The notes beneath the pieces are model-generated. The model was not told the origin of the DNA, made no database searches, and saw nothing but the letters and a program-made list of their open reading frames with translations. Source: SAR86 cluster bacterium SAR86A (lineage in GTDB: Bacteria > Pseudomonadota > Gammaproteobacteria > Magnimaribacterales > D2472). Taken from it: a DNA stretch of 44,234 nt. This document shows, piece by piece, positions 15,639 to 24,156 of this stretch. The stretch is from contig JH611157.1 in assembly GCA_000252525.1 (NCBI GenBank), positions 159,837 to 204,070 on the forward strand, given 5' to 3'. The position numbers and the translations under genes are program-made. Positions within the stretch are counted from its first letter, which is position 1. Each line of letters begins with the position of its first letter.

Positions 15639-17027
15639 TTAACTACCTTCAGCTCTTTCGGCAAGAATACCTGTACTCTGTTCCTCAAGTACACTAATTA
15701 TTCCTTTAGCCGATGAAGCTGTGAAAGAATGAAGAAGTGTAGTAGGTATTGCAACTAATAGACCTAAAACTGTTGTAACAAGTGCTTGAGAAATACCACC
15801 AGCCATAAGTTTAGGATCACCTGTTCCGTATAGAGTTATCATTTGGAAGGTAACGATCATACCTGTTACTGTTCCTAATAAACCTGCAAGAGGTGCAACA
15901 ACTGAGATAATTCTTACAGCGCCAATTCCTCTTTCAATTGATGGTCTCTCAGCCATAATTGCTTCAGCAAGTTTCAGCTCTAACGTATCAATATCTTTCT
16001 TAAAGTTCTCTTCGCCAACCTTAAGAACTCTTCCAAGAGGATTTCTAACATCTAATGTTTTAGAACCTGCTTGAGCTCTCACTGCTTTACCAAGAACATA
16101 TAAGCTCCACAATTTCCAGAAAGCTAAACCAATACCAATTAAACCAACAAAAATAATTGCGTATCCAACTTCTCTACCTTGTGCAGCTCTTTCAGCTAAA
16201 GAAGGTGTCTGAATTAAATTAGCTAAAAGACTTCCTCCAGTAGGTCCTGTTGGATCAACACCAAATCTTACTTGCTCTCCAACATCGGCATTACCAACAC
16301 TCTTTGCAGTTTTTGTAAATCTTCCAGCAGGTTGTCTCGGTAAAAATGCATATTGTCCTGTTGCAGCAACATACTCTAAATATTTACCATCACAGACTGC
16401 ATTAAACAAACCAACTCTTGTAACGTTGCATGTTGAAGACTCACCATCAACATCGATTACAGTTGTGTCAAAAGAAACTACTTGTCCACTTGCAACCATC
16501 TCTCTTTGAAGTTCATACCATAAACCTTCAATTTCTCTAATAGTTGGTAACTCTGTAGTCTCTGACATTTTTGAAGTAAGTTCATTTAGGAAATCTACTC
16601 TTTCAAGACCATATTGAGGACTTGTCAAAGAACCAGAAAATTGAACTGCTGCTTCACCTGCTGAGCTTTGAAGATGGCCAAAGAGTTCAACCAAAGATCC
16701 AAGTTCTTTTTGATATGCTTCCTCTTTAACTCTTAAGATTTCTTCATTCTTTTTGTATTCAGCCTCAAGCTGATCAGCAATTCTTTCTTGTCTCGCTAAT
16801 TCTCTTTTTTCAGCAGCTAAAATAGCAGCCTGTTCATTTTTATTAGCCATAAACTTAGCTTCACGATCTGCATTTGCAGATTGTTCTTTAGTTTTACCTT
16901 CTTTAACAAGTTGAAGAAGTGCTTCAACAGTAGATATTTCTGCTTCGTCACCTTCAGATTCTTGTGCAACTACAAAAGTGTTAAGTGTTAAAGATAGAAC
17001 AAATATTATAGATAAGTACTTTTTCAT
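15639..17027 (-). CDS. ttpC: TtpC-like large ExbB protein
   Basis: A 462-residue protein combining a signal peptide (MKKYLSIIFVLSLTLNTFVVAQE), a long charged coiled coil (about 35-110, rich in AKER), a periplasmic region with one Cys pair (STCNV, AVCDG), and a C-terminal MotA/TolQ/ExbB domain (about 285-450). That domain holds APLAGLLGTVTGMIVTFQMI and GGISQALVTTVLGLLVAIP. This architecture is that of TtpC, which Vibrio TonB2 systems need in addition to ExbB2 and ExbD2. AAGGAGAGG sits just before the ATG, and the start overlaps the DUF3450 stop (TAATG). Confidence 0.9.
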   Translation of the reverse strand: MKKYLSIIFVLSLTLNTFVVAQESEGDEAEISTVEALLQLVKEGKTKEQSANADREAKFMANKNEQAAILAAEKRELARQERIADQLEAEYKKNEEILRVKEEAYQKELGSLVELFGHLQSSAGEAAVQFSGSLTSPQYGLERVDFLNELTSKMSETTELPTIREIEGLWYELQREMVASGQVVSFDTTVIDVDGESSTCNVTRVGLFNAVCDGKYLEYVAATGQYAFLPRQPAGRFTKTAKSVGNADVGEQVRFGVDPTGPTGGSLLANLIQTPSLAERAAQGREVGYAIIFVGLIGIGLAFWKLWSLYVLGKAVRAQAGSKTLDVRNPLGRVLKVGEENFKKDIDTLELKLAEAIMAERPSIERGIGAVRIISVVAPLAGLLGTVTGMIVTFQMITLYGTGDPKLMAGGISQALVTTVLGLLVAIPTTLLHSFTASSAKGIISVLEEQSTGILAERAEGS

Positions 17028-17794
17028 TATGCCTCTCCTTTAACAACTGGCATCAGCAACATATCTGTTGGTGCTAATTTTTTAGCCATTCTTATGCCAT
17101 CTCTAATAGGCTTTCTGTAACTTCCAGGGAGCTCTTCCCAAGTTCCAGTTTCATTGTCCCATCTTCCACTAGTTCTTTCGTCTTTAGTTTGATAGAACAT
17201 ACCAATTCTTCCTATTACAAGAATATTAACAACAGTTCCGTCTGCTAACTTATCCTCGTACGTATCAATTTTACGTCCATACTCTGCTTCAATATTGTAT
17301 GCCTCGAGAACCTGTCTTACTTGCTCAGATGCAGTAACTTTTGGTTTTGCCAAAGAAGATCTAACCAAATCAACTCTTGCTTTTCTCTCTTCAGATCTAA
17401 AGGGAGTATCTAGATTGATGAAAGTCTCTAAAGTATCTAACATCTTTTCAGCTAATGGAGGTATTTGCCTTTGCATAACAACAACTTGAACTAATTGCTC
17501 GTCAAGTTTATCCATAAGGTCTAATTGAGCTTGAATTTGAATTCTTTTTTGTGCGTTGTAAAGCTTTAGCCCTTCAACTTGCTTGTTAACAACTTTATAT
17601 TCATTAACAATTTTATCTGTTTGTCTTTCTGTTTGATCGATTTTATCTTGCGAATTAGCAGAAAGTGTTTGATTTTCTCTACCTACTTCTAGAATACTTT
17701 CCATATTGACTTCAACATTAGTTTCGTTTGCAGAAACAGATAAGCTAAAGCAAAAAAGTACTGGTAAAGATATATTCTTTATAAATTTAAACAT
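17027..17794 (-). CDS. DUF3450 periplasmic protein of the TonB2 cluster
   Basis: A 255-residue secreted protein. The signal peptide is MFKFIKNISLPVLFCFSLSVSA. A coiled coil (about 45-115, with repeated QxxLD/KxVxxQ heptads) follows, then a globular end with VLVIGRIGMFYQTKDERTSG and PIRDGIRMAKK. It matches the DUF3450 family, which is regularly encoded upstream of the TtpC-type ExbB in marine gammaproteobacteria. Its role is unknown, perhaps as a periplasmic partner of TtpC. It is the first gene of the operon; AAGGGAG lies 7 nt before the ATG, directly after the hairpin at 17810-17837. Confidence 0.87.
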   Translation of the reverse strand: MFKFIKNISLPVLFCFSLSVSANETNVEVNMESILEVGRENQTLSANSQDKIDQTERQTDKIVNEYKVVNKQVEGLKLYNAQKRIQIQAQLDLMDKLDEQLVQVVVMQRQIPPLAEKMLDTLETFINLDTPFRSEERKARVDLVRSSLAKPKVTASEQVRQVLEAYNIEAEYGRKIDTYEDKLADGTVVNILVIGRIGMFYQTKDERTSGRWDNETGTWEELPGSYRKPIRDGIRMAKKLAPTDMLLMPVVKGEA

Positions 17795-17809
17795 TTTTGT
17801 ACTCCCTTA

Positions 17810-17837
17810 GGTTTGGACATGTTAACAGTCCTAAACC
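17810..17837 (-). promoter_or_regulatory. Hairpin in the leader of the TonB operon
   Basis: On the minus-strand transcript GGTTT(A)GGAC pairs with GTCCAAACC. This gives 9 base pairs with one bulged A and a 9-nt loop, itself nearly palindromic (TGTTAACAT). It ends one base before AAGGGAG, the ribosome binding site of the DUF3450 gene. It may be a protein operator or an mRNA structure tuning translation of the operon. There is no U-run, so it is not a terminator. The rest of 17838-17948 is AT-rich; a TTGATA with a poor downstream -10 is the best promoter match I can see. Confidence 0.5.
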
Positions 17838-17948
17838 AATAAATAAAATATATATACATACTTTATTTAATAGCTAATTCTATCAAAAACTATGTCATTT
17901 CCACTAATTTTGTAAATTTTTCTCTAATAGCTTGAAATTTTCCTAAAG

Positions 17949-18794
17949 TTATAGTTTTGGAAATAACATTGGAGTATTTTTCTTATAGGATTTATATTGT
18001 TCATTATCAGCCCATTTCTTATCATTCATGTCTTCAAGCATTCTAACTCCGCTAACATATACAAGAAGAATATATGTAAAGACAGGTGATATTAGTGTGA
18101 TAAGTTGAAGCCCTTCAAGTGATGAAAAAGAAATAACTGCAATTGCAAACCATAACAACACTTCTCCAAAATAATTAGGATGTCTTGACTTTGACCATAA
18201 TCCAGAAGTAATAAAGCTATCTTTATTGGCTTCAATAGATCTAAAGGCTGTTTTTTGATTATCAGCAACAATCTCAATACCAAATCCAATTATAAATAGA
18301 ATTATTCCAACGTAAGTTAAGGCATTCATCACCAAGCCTTCAGGGCTCGATATGGCTACCAGAGCGCACATTGAGCATAGCGTTACCCACAAACCTGATA
18401 TAGTAAATGTCATAAAAAACTGTGAGGCAGAAGTTTTAATTGTTCTAAACCTTTTATCTTCCCCGGCTTTATGTATTCTCATGAACAAAAATAATCCTAA
18501 TCGTATTGTCCATATTGAGATCAATAAAACTAAGATAAGATTTCCAAAATTGAGTGAAATGGATTGATATGTAGATAAGAAAACAAACCATACAACACTT
18601 AAATAAGTAACACTTCCTGTTAAATCATAGAACTTTTCAGTTTGAAATACATAAGCAGGTATATATGCAATCCAATGAATTACATATGCTAAAAGTACAG
18701 CATTTTTTACAATTACACTTCCAGTTAAATGTGCAATACCGTAACTAATTGCAAACGATAAAACCGAAATTAAAATATTAGTTATCACTTTCAT
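17949..18794 (-). CDS. DUF1295 membrane protein (steroid 5-alpha-reductase-like)
   Basis: A 281-residue protein with about seven hydrophobic helices. The C-terminal part has SRHPNYFGEVLLWFAIA (about 210-226), the signature of DUF1295 and of isoprenylcysteine methyltransferase/steroid 5-alpha-reductase-like enzymes, and DMNDKKWADNEQYKSYKKNTP, which is typical of the family end. Members are thought to be NAD(P)H-dependent reductases or methyltransferases acting on lipids in the inner membrane. The substrate here is unknown. The start overlaps the M2 peptidase stop (ATGA), so the two are co-translated. Confidence 0.85.
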   Translation of the reverse strand: MKVITNILISVLSFAISYGIAHLTGSVIVKNAVLLAYVIHWIAYIPAYVFQTEKFYDLTGSVTYLSVVWFVFLSTYQSISLNFGNLILVLLISIWTIRLGLFLFMRIHKAGEDKRFRTIKTSASQFFMTFTISGLWVTLCSMCALVAISSPEGLVMNALTYVGIILFIIGFGIEIVADNQKTAFRSIEANKDSFITSGLWSKSRHPNYFGEVLLWFAIAVISFSSLEGLQLITLISPVFTYILLVYVSGVRMLEDMNDKKWADNEQYKSYKKNTPMLFPKL

Positions 18795-20608
18795 TCTTCA
18801 CTCCATCCACAAGTTCTATTTTTATTTTCTTCATCAAGCCATTCTTTTAATGGTGCGTAGTAATTCATTATTGATTTACCGCTAAGTTGTCTTGATCCAG
18901 TAAGATTCTCAAAAGCGTCCTGCCAAGGCAAGCTTTGACCCATTGCCATAGTAGTAATAATTCTATCACCAGCTTCCTTATTCCCATATATTGAGCATTC
19001 ATGTAAATATCCATCATAATCAATTAAATTACAAAGTGCTTCATGAAACTGATACTGCATGATGCTAGCTAAATAATATCTAGTGTAAGGAGTATTCCCA
19101 GGTATATGATATTTTGCCCCAGGATCAAAATAGTTTTCTGACCTTTCATAACTTGTATTAATTCCCTGATATTCCTCCCTAAGACTCCACCATGAAGAAT
19201 TTAAATTGCTTTCGTCAATTTCCCCATCAAATACTCCAGACCGCCATTTATCAAGCATCAAAGCCCATGGAACTATAACAACCCCATCAAGAGCTTGTTT
19301 CATAAGTAATCCAATTGGATCTTGTTTTGCTTCTTCAGCATCATCTTCTGATATGAAGCCAATATCAACTAAGTAATCTGGAGTAATTGAAAGTGTCAGT
19401 AAATCTCCAAATGCTTCATGAAAACCATCATTTGCACCTGCTTGGAAAACTGTTGGAATATGGTTGTAAGCTTGATAATAAAAAATGTGACCTAATTCAT
19501 GATGAATAGTTATAAAGTCTTCTTCATTCTTTTCAATACACATTTTTATTCTAAGGTCATTATTTGCAGGATCTAAATTCCATGCAGATGCATGACATAC
19601 AACCGATCTGTCTCTAGGTTTCACAAATAGGGATCTTTCCCAAAAAGTTTTTGGGAGAGGTTTGAATCCCATAGAGATGAAAAAATCTTCTGCATACTCT
19701 ACCATTTCAATTTCGCTTAATGATTTTTCGTTAATTATCTTAGTAACGTCTATATATTTGGAATCTGGTTTTTCTTCATACACTAAATCATAGATATTTG
19801 ACCATGACTGACCCCACATATTCCCAAGCATATGGACCGGCAATGGGCCTGTCTTTGATATTACTTCATCACCATAATGTTCATTCAATTTTGCCCTCAC
19901 ATGACAATGAAGAGCATCGTATAATGGTTTTACTTCACTCCAAACTCTGTCAGTATCATCTAAGAAATCTTCTGCAGGCATATCATATTTACTAAACCAC
20001 AAATCACTCAGTCCTTCATAACCAAGATCAACCGAGCCTTGATTACCAATATCAACCATTCTCATATACATAGGTTTCATCGGCTTACCAATCTCATGCC
20101 ACCCTTCCCAAGCTCTCAGCAATTCCTTAGGATCTCGTGAATTATCTATAATTGATTCAAATGCTTCTAAGTCATAGCATTCTTCGTCGTCAAAACAATA
20201 CTCTCCACTTCCATACATTGCTTCGAGGCTTGTAGTAATTTCTGATAATTCGGATGCTAGTTCTTCATCTAAAGGTGGAGGCATTACAAAGGAACTTTTA
20301 AGGATATTTAGCATTCTTTGATTTTCTTTTGATGTATCTAGGCCATCAAAACTAGCAGCCTCTCTAGATCTTTCTAGCGATTTTAATGTAGATTTTGTTC
20401 CATAATCTGCAATTACTTTTTGAGAATCGTATGTTATAAAATTTGAGCTTATCCATGAGGCAGAATATATAACAGGACCATCTTTTTTATTTTCCGATTC
20501 AACGTTTGCAAGAAACTCTTCTAAATCTTGATTGCTAGGGGTTTGTTCGCTACTTGGGGCACAAGAAGTTACAATAATAATTAATATTAAGCTTAAAAAA
20601 TTTTTCAT
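18791..20608 (-). CDS. Peptidase M2 (angiotensin-converting enzyme-like) lipoprotein
   Basis: A 605-residue zinc metallopeptidase. The N-terminus has a lipoprotein signal with lipobox VTSC (Cys16). The zinc site is HHELGH with His370 and His374 as ligands and Glu371 as base, and the third ligand is Glu398 in HEAFGD. The length and the blocks WGQSW, VCHASAW and GANDGFHEAFGDL match the M2 (ACE) family across the whole protein. Bacterial members are dipeptidyl carboxypeptidases that trim C-terminal dipeptides. A lipid-anchored periplasmic enzyme would help digest imported peptides. GAGGAA precedes the ATG. It is the first gene of a two-gene unit with the DUF1295 protein and is divergent from efp. 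Confidence 0.92.
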   Translation of the reverse strand: MKNFLSLILIIIVTSCAPSSEQTPSNQDLEEFLANVESENKKDGPVIYSASWISSNFITYDSQKVIADYGTKSTLKSLERSREAASFDGLDTSKENQRMLNILKSSFVMPPPLDEELASELSEITTSLEAMYGSGEYCFDDEECYDLEAFESIIDNSRDPKELLRAWEGWHEIGKPMKPMYMRMVDIGNQGSVDLGYEGLSDLWFSKYDMPAEDFLDDTDRVWSEVKPLYDALHCHVRAKLNEHYGDEVISKTGPLPVHMLGNMWGQSWSNIYDLVYEEKPDSKYIDVTKIINEKSLSEIEMVEYAEDFFISMGFKPLPKTFWERSLFVKPRDRSVVCHASAWNLDPANNDLRIKMCIEKNEEDFITIHHELGHIFYYQAYNHIPTVFQAGANDGFHEAFGDLLTLSITPDYLVDIGFISEDDAEEAKQDPIGLLMKQALDGVVIVPWALMLDKWRSGVFDGEIDESNLNSSWWSLREEYQGINTSYERSENYFDPGAKYHIPGNTPYTRYYLASIMQYQFHEALCNLIDYDGYLHECSIYGNKEAGDRIITTMAMGQSLPWQDAFENLTGSRQLSGKSIMNYYAPLKEWLDEENKNRTCGWSEE

Positions 20609-20650
20609 TTATATTCCTCGCTATTAAAATAACATAAAAATAAAATTAAT

Positions 20651-21217
20651 ATGAAAATTTCAACGAACCAGTTTAAAAACGGAACAAAGTTGGTAATCGA
20701 TAATGCTCCGTGCTCAATTATAGAGCATGAATTTCATAAGCCTGGAAAAGGCCAAGCTGTAATGAGAGTTAAATATAAAAATCTTCTAACTGGAAACACT
20801 AATGATAAAACTTTCAAGTCAGGTGAAAGTGTTGAATCGGCAGATGTAAGTCATAAAGAAATGGAATTTTTATATAAAGATAATGATTCTTGGCACTTTA
20901 TGGATAAGAATAATTATGAGCAAATTGAAGTTAGCGAATCACAGATGGGAAATGCATCAAAATGGTTAGTAGGACAAGAAACTTGTGAAGTTGTTTTATG
21001 GAATGGTCAACCTATTCTTGTAAATCCACCAGTAATTGTTGAGCTTAAGATTGTTAAAGCAGAGCCTGGAGTAAAGGGAGATACTGTTTCAGGTGCAACA
21101 AAAACTGCAAAACTTGAAACAAATGTTGAGGTTCAAGTGCCTTTATTTGTAAATGAAAACGAAATAATAAAAGTAGATACTAGAGATATGACCTATGTGG
21201 GGAGAGCAAAGTCTTGA
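20651..21217 (+). CDS. efp: Elongation factor P
   Basis: A 188-residue EF-P with its three barrel domains. The tip loop reads HKPGKGQAVMRVK, so Lys33 is the residue modified in EF-Ps of the PGKGQA type (lysylated by EpmA/EpmB in E. coli). Other marks are KTFKSGESVE, MEFLYKDNDSWHFMD and GVKGDTVSGATKTAKLETN. EF-P relieves ribosome stalling at polyproline. No EpmA or EpmB gene is in this window. It starts a nine-gene run; its stop overlaps the TTG start of argS. No Shine-Dalgarno sequence is visible in the 42-nt gap to the divergent peptidase gene. Confidence 0.95.
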   Translation: MKISTNQFKNGTKLVIDNAPCSIIEHEFHKPGKGQAVMRVKYKNLLTGNTNDKTFKSGESVESADVSHKEMEFLYKDNDSWHFMDKNNYEQIEVSESQMGNASKWLVGQETCEVVLWNGQPILVNPPVIVELKIVKAEPGVKGDTVSGATKTAKLETNVEVQVPLFVNENEIIKVDTRDMTYVGRAKS

Positions 21218-22947
21218 TTGATGAAATTAATAAGGAAATAGAAAAATTCCTATCTTCAATTGTAAACAATAAAAAAAATATCAGTTCTATTATTAAAAAA
21301 AGCTCTACTTCTATATCAGATGATCTTAAAAAAGGTCATATAACTTCAAATGTATGTATGGTCGCAGCAAGCATACTAAAGCTTAATCCAAAAAATTTAG
21401 CTGAAGATCTTAAAACAAGATTAGAAAAAATTGATAAATTTGCTAATGTTGAAGTAGCAGGGCCTGGATTTGTAAACATCTCATTGAACAGAGAAGATTT
21501 TGTATCAACAATTGAGTTTATTAATAAAAACAAAGATTCATTTGGTAGTTCTGCTATAGGTAAAAAAAATAAGGTGCAAATAGAATTTGTGTCTGCCAAT
21601 CCAACTGGTCCTCTTCATGTTGGTCATGGAAGAGGAGCTGCCTATGGTGATGCAATTGGTAGAATTCTTGAATCAACAGGCTCAATTGTTGAAAAAGAAT
21701 ACTATGTTAACGATGCTGGAAGACAAATCGATATTTTGACTGCAAGCGTTATATTAAGATTAATAAAAAATGATATAAGTAATTACTTTCCAGCCAACGG
21801 ATATAAAGGTGAGTACATTGATGAAATTGGAAAAAAATTAGACAAAAAAGTAAAAATACAAGACTTCAAGTCACTTTCAATCAAATCCAGTGAGGACCCA
21901 GAAGAAGAAATAGATAACATCATTCATGAATTGGAAAAATTAAATAATAATTCATGGAATCTCATAAAAAAATTCTCATTAAAAGAAATTGTTAAATCAA
22001 TTGAGGATGATCTAAAAGCATTTAATGTAAATTTTGACAAATGGTTTTATGAATCATCGCTTGGCAAGATTGGTGATGACTCATCTGATATAGCATTGTC
22101 AGTAAATAAACTAATAAAAGATGGTCATGCTTATGAGAAAGATAAGGCCATATGGCTCAATACGGACATAAGTGGTGATGATAAACATAGAGTTTTAGTA
22201 AGAGATAATGGGAAGGCAACATATTTTGCCTCGGATGTTGCATATCATAAAAATAAGATTGATAGAGGATTTGATAAGCTAATAAATGTTTGGGGAGCCG
22301 ATCATCATGGATATATTAAGAGAATAGAAGCATCTATTGAAAACCTTGGGTCAAATAAAAATAAACTAGCTGTAAAACTTGTTCAATTTGCAAATCTTTT
22401 CAAGGATGGAAAAAAGGTCAAGATGTCCACAAGATCGGGAGAATTTTTTACATTAAAAAATCTTATCGAAGATATAGGTTCGGATGCTGCAAGATTTTAT
22501 TATTTATCAAAGCAAGCTGATCAGCACTTAGATTTTGATCTTGATTTAGCAAAATCGGATAGCAAAGAAAATATTTTTTATTACATTCAGTATGCGCATG
22601 CAAGAATCGTTTCGCTTGAAGAAAAGGCCTTAGATAAATTCTCTGAAATTAAGAGAAATATTAAAAATATCAGCAGTGGGGATTACAAAGAATGTGACAA
22701 TCTAATTCATGAAATATCAAAATTCCCGGATATTGTAAATAAATCTGCAAATACGCTGCAACCTCATGTCATTATCTATTACTTAAAAGATTTATCTCAG
22801 CTATTTCATAGCTTCTATAACGATAATCATGTCTTGTCTGAATCTGAAGAGAATATGCAATCAATTTTAGAGTGTCTAATAGCTGTAAAACAAGTTATTT
22901 CAAATGGTTTAAATTTATTAGGAATTACTCCAATGCAAAAAATGTAA
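21214..22947 (+). CDS. argS: Arginyl-tRNA synthetase
   Basis: A 577-residue class I synthetase, the same length as E. coli ArgS. It has the N-terminal Add-1 domain, the HIGH motif as HVGH (135-138 in ANPTGPLHVGHGRG), a KMSKS-like KMSTR (about residue 395) and the C-terminal anticodon-binding domain ending GITPMQKM. It charges tRNA-Arg. The start is a TTG at 21214 (TTGA overlap with the efp stop) preceded by GGGGAGAG; the only nearby ATG is out of frame. Downstream is a SPOR protein, the usual neighbour of argS in gammaproteobacteria. Confidence 0.95.
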   Translation: MIDEINKEIEKFLSSIVNNKKNISSIIKKSSTSISDDLKKGHITSNVCMVAASILKLNPKNLAEDLKTRLEKIDKFANVEVAGPGFVNISLNREDFVSTIEFINKNKDSFGSSAIGKKNKVQIEFVSANPTGPLHVGHGRGAAYGDAIGRILESTGSIVEKEYYVNDAGRQIDILTASVILRLIKNDISNYFPANGYKGEYIDEIGKKLDKKVKIQDFKSLSIKSSEDPEEEIDNIIHELEKLNNNSWNLIKKFSLKEIVKSIEDDLKAFNVNFDKWFYESSLGKIGDDSSDIALSVNKLIKDGHAYEKDKAIWLNTDISGDDKHRVLVRDNGKATYFASDVAYHKNKIDRGFDKLINVWGADHHGYIKRIEASIENLGSNKNKLAVKLVQFANLFKDGKKVKMSTRSGEFFTLKNLIEDIGSDAARFYYLSKQADQHLDFDLDLAKSDSKENIFYYIQYAHARIVSLEEKALDKFSEIKRNIKNISSGDYKECDNLIHEISKFPDIVNKSANTLQPHVIIYYLKDLSQLFHSFYNDNHVLSESEENMQSILECLIAVKQVISNGLNLLGITPMQKM

Positions 22948-22951
22948 GCAT

Positions 22952-23485
22952 ATGAAAGATTTTGCAAATGTTAAAGGTAATAAATCAAAGAAGAATAAAA
23001 GAAAAACTGTTTTTACTTCAAAAAAGCCATCAGTAAACACAATATCAACTAGTACCATCCTGATATTAATTTTTATTAGCGTAGGTCTAGCCTCTAGTTC
23101 AATATTTCTATTCAAGACAGATGTTATATCAATTAAGACTGCCAACACTTCCAACACCGTAAACATAGACTTCCCTTCATCATTAATGGAAAATTCAGTG
23201 CTTATTGAATTTAATGAAGAAAATAATTCTTTAGAGTGTCAGTACTTTGTCCAAATTGGTGCATACGGAAATAAAAAATATGCTCTTGAGGCAATTAAAA
23301 TGCTCAATAGCGACATTGAAAACCTATCAATTAACGAGGTATACAGTACTCTTTTGCCAGGAAAGCTTTTAAATAGTGTAATATCAGGCCCTTATATTAA
23401 TAGATCAGCAGCAAATAATGCTAAAGAGAAAATAACAAAGAGCGGTTTTGAACCACGATTAAGAACTGTATGCAAAGAGAACTAA
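22952..23485 (+). CDS. SPOR domain protein (FtsN-like)
   Basis: A 177-residue protein with a basic cytoplasmic start (NKSKKNKRK), one transmembrane helix (about 33-54), a short linker and a C-terminal SPOR domain. That domain runs from CQYFVQIGAYGNKKYALEA to RLRTVCKEN, with a likely intradomain disulfide (CQYF and TVCKEN). SPOR domains bind denuded peptidoglycan at the division septum. The topology and the position after argS are those of FtsN-like cell division proteins, but the linker is much shorter than in E. coli FtsN and no essential FtsN helix can be identified. It overlaps yggS by 16 nt. Confidence 0.8.
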   Translation: MKDFANVKGNKSKKNKRKTVFTSKKPSVNTISTSTILILIFISVGLASSSIFLFKTDVISIKTANTSNTVNIDFPSSLMENSVLIEFNEENNSLECQYFVQIGAYGNKKYALEAIKMLNSDIENLSINEVYSTLLPGKLLNSVISGPYINRSAANNAKEKITKSGFEPRLRTVCKEN

Positions 23486-24156
23486 TTAAAAATATAAATG
23501 CCATTAATAACAGTATCGATGAGTTGTGCTCATCTATTAATAGAAGCAGAGATGAAATAACTTTAATTGCGGTTTCTAAGAAAAAAGGCTTTGAGCTCGT
23601 TAAGTTAGCTCTTGAGAATGGAATCAATAACTTCGGAGAAAATTACGCACAAGAGCTTCAAGAAAAATCTTCATTGATAGATTCAGATAATATTGTTTGG
23701 CATTTCATTGGTCCAATTCAATCCAATAAAGTTAAAGTAATTGCAAATAATGCTGATTGGATTCATACCCTCGAAAGGGAAAAAATTATTAGAAAATTTA
23801 ATGATGAGTGTAAAAAAATTAACAAAGTAATAAACGGATGCATTCAAATTAATATTTCGTCTGAAAAATCAAAAAGTGGATGCAGTCCTGATGAGCTTTT
23901 TGATATAGCAAAATTAGTAGAATCTATGGAAAATATTAATTTAAAAGGCATAATGGCTCTCCCAAAACTAACAAATGATAAAGAAGAAAGAGATCATATG
24001 ATGGAAGAAGTTATAAACTTGAGCGTCAAGTTACAAAAAATTTATCCCAGTGCTAGTGCTATTTCACTTGGAACAACTTCGGATTACGAGGATGCCATAA
24101 TTCATGGATCTAATATGCTTCGAATAGGTGAATCAATTTTTGGTAAAAGATCATGA
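23470..24156 (+). CDS. yggS: PLP homeostasis protein YggS/PLPBP
   Basis: A 228-residue PLP-binding barrel protein. The cofactor lysine is Lys37 in TLIAVSKKK. Other family marks are NNFGENYAQEL, WHFIGPIQSNKVK, INISSEKSKSG and the closing ISLGTTSDYEDAIIHGSNMLRIG. The family keeps free PLP in balance and affects amino acid pools; no enzyme activity is known. It directly precedes proC (ATGA overlap), as in many bacteria. Start ATG at 23470 lies within the end of the SPOR gene. Confidence 0.94.
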   Translation: MQRELIKNINAINNSIDELCSSINRSRDEITLIAVSKKKGFELVKLALENGINNFGENYAQELQEKSSLIDSDNIVWHFIGPIQSNKVKVIANNADWIHTLEREKIIRKFNDECKKINKVINGCIQINISSEKSKSGCSPDELFDIAKLVESMENINLKGIMALPKLTNDKEERDHMMEEVINLSVKLQKIYPSASAISLGTTSDYEDAIIHGSNMLRIGESIFGKRS

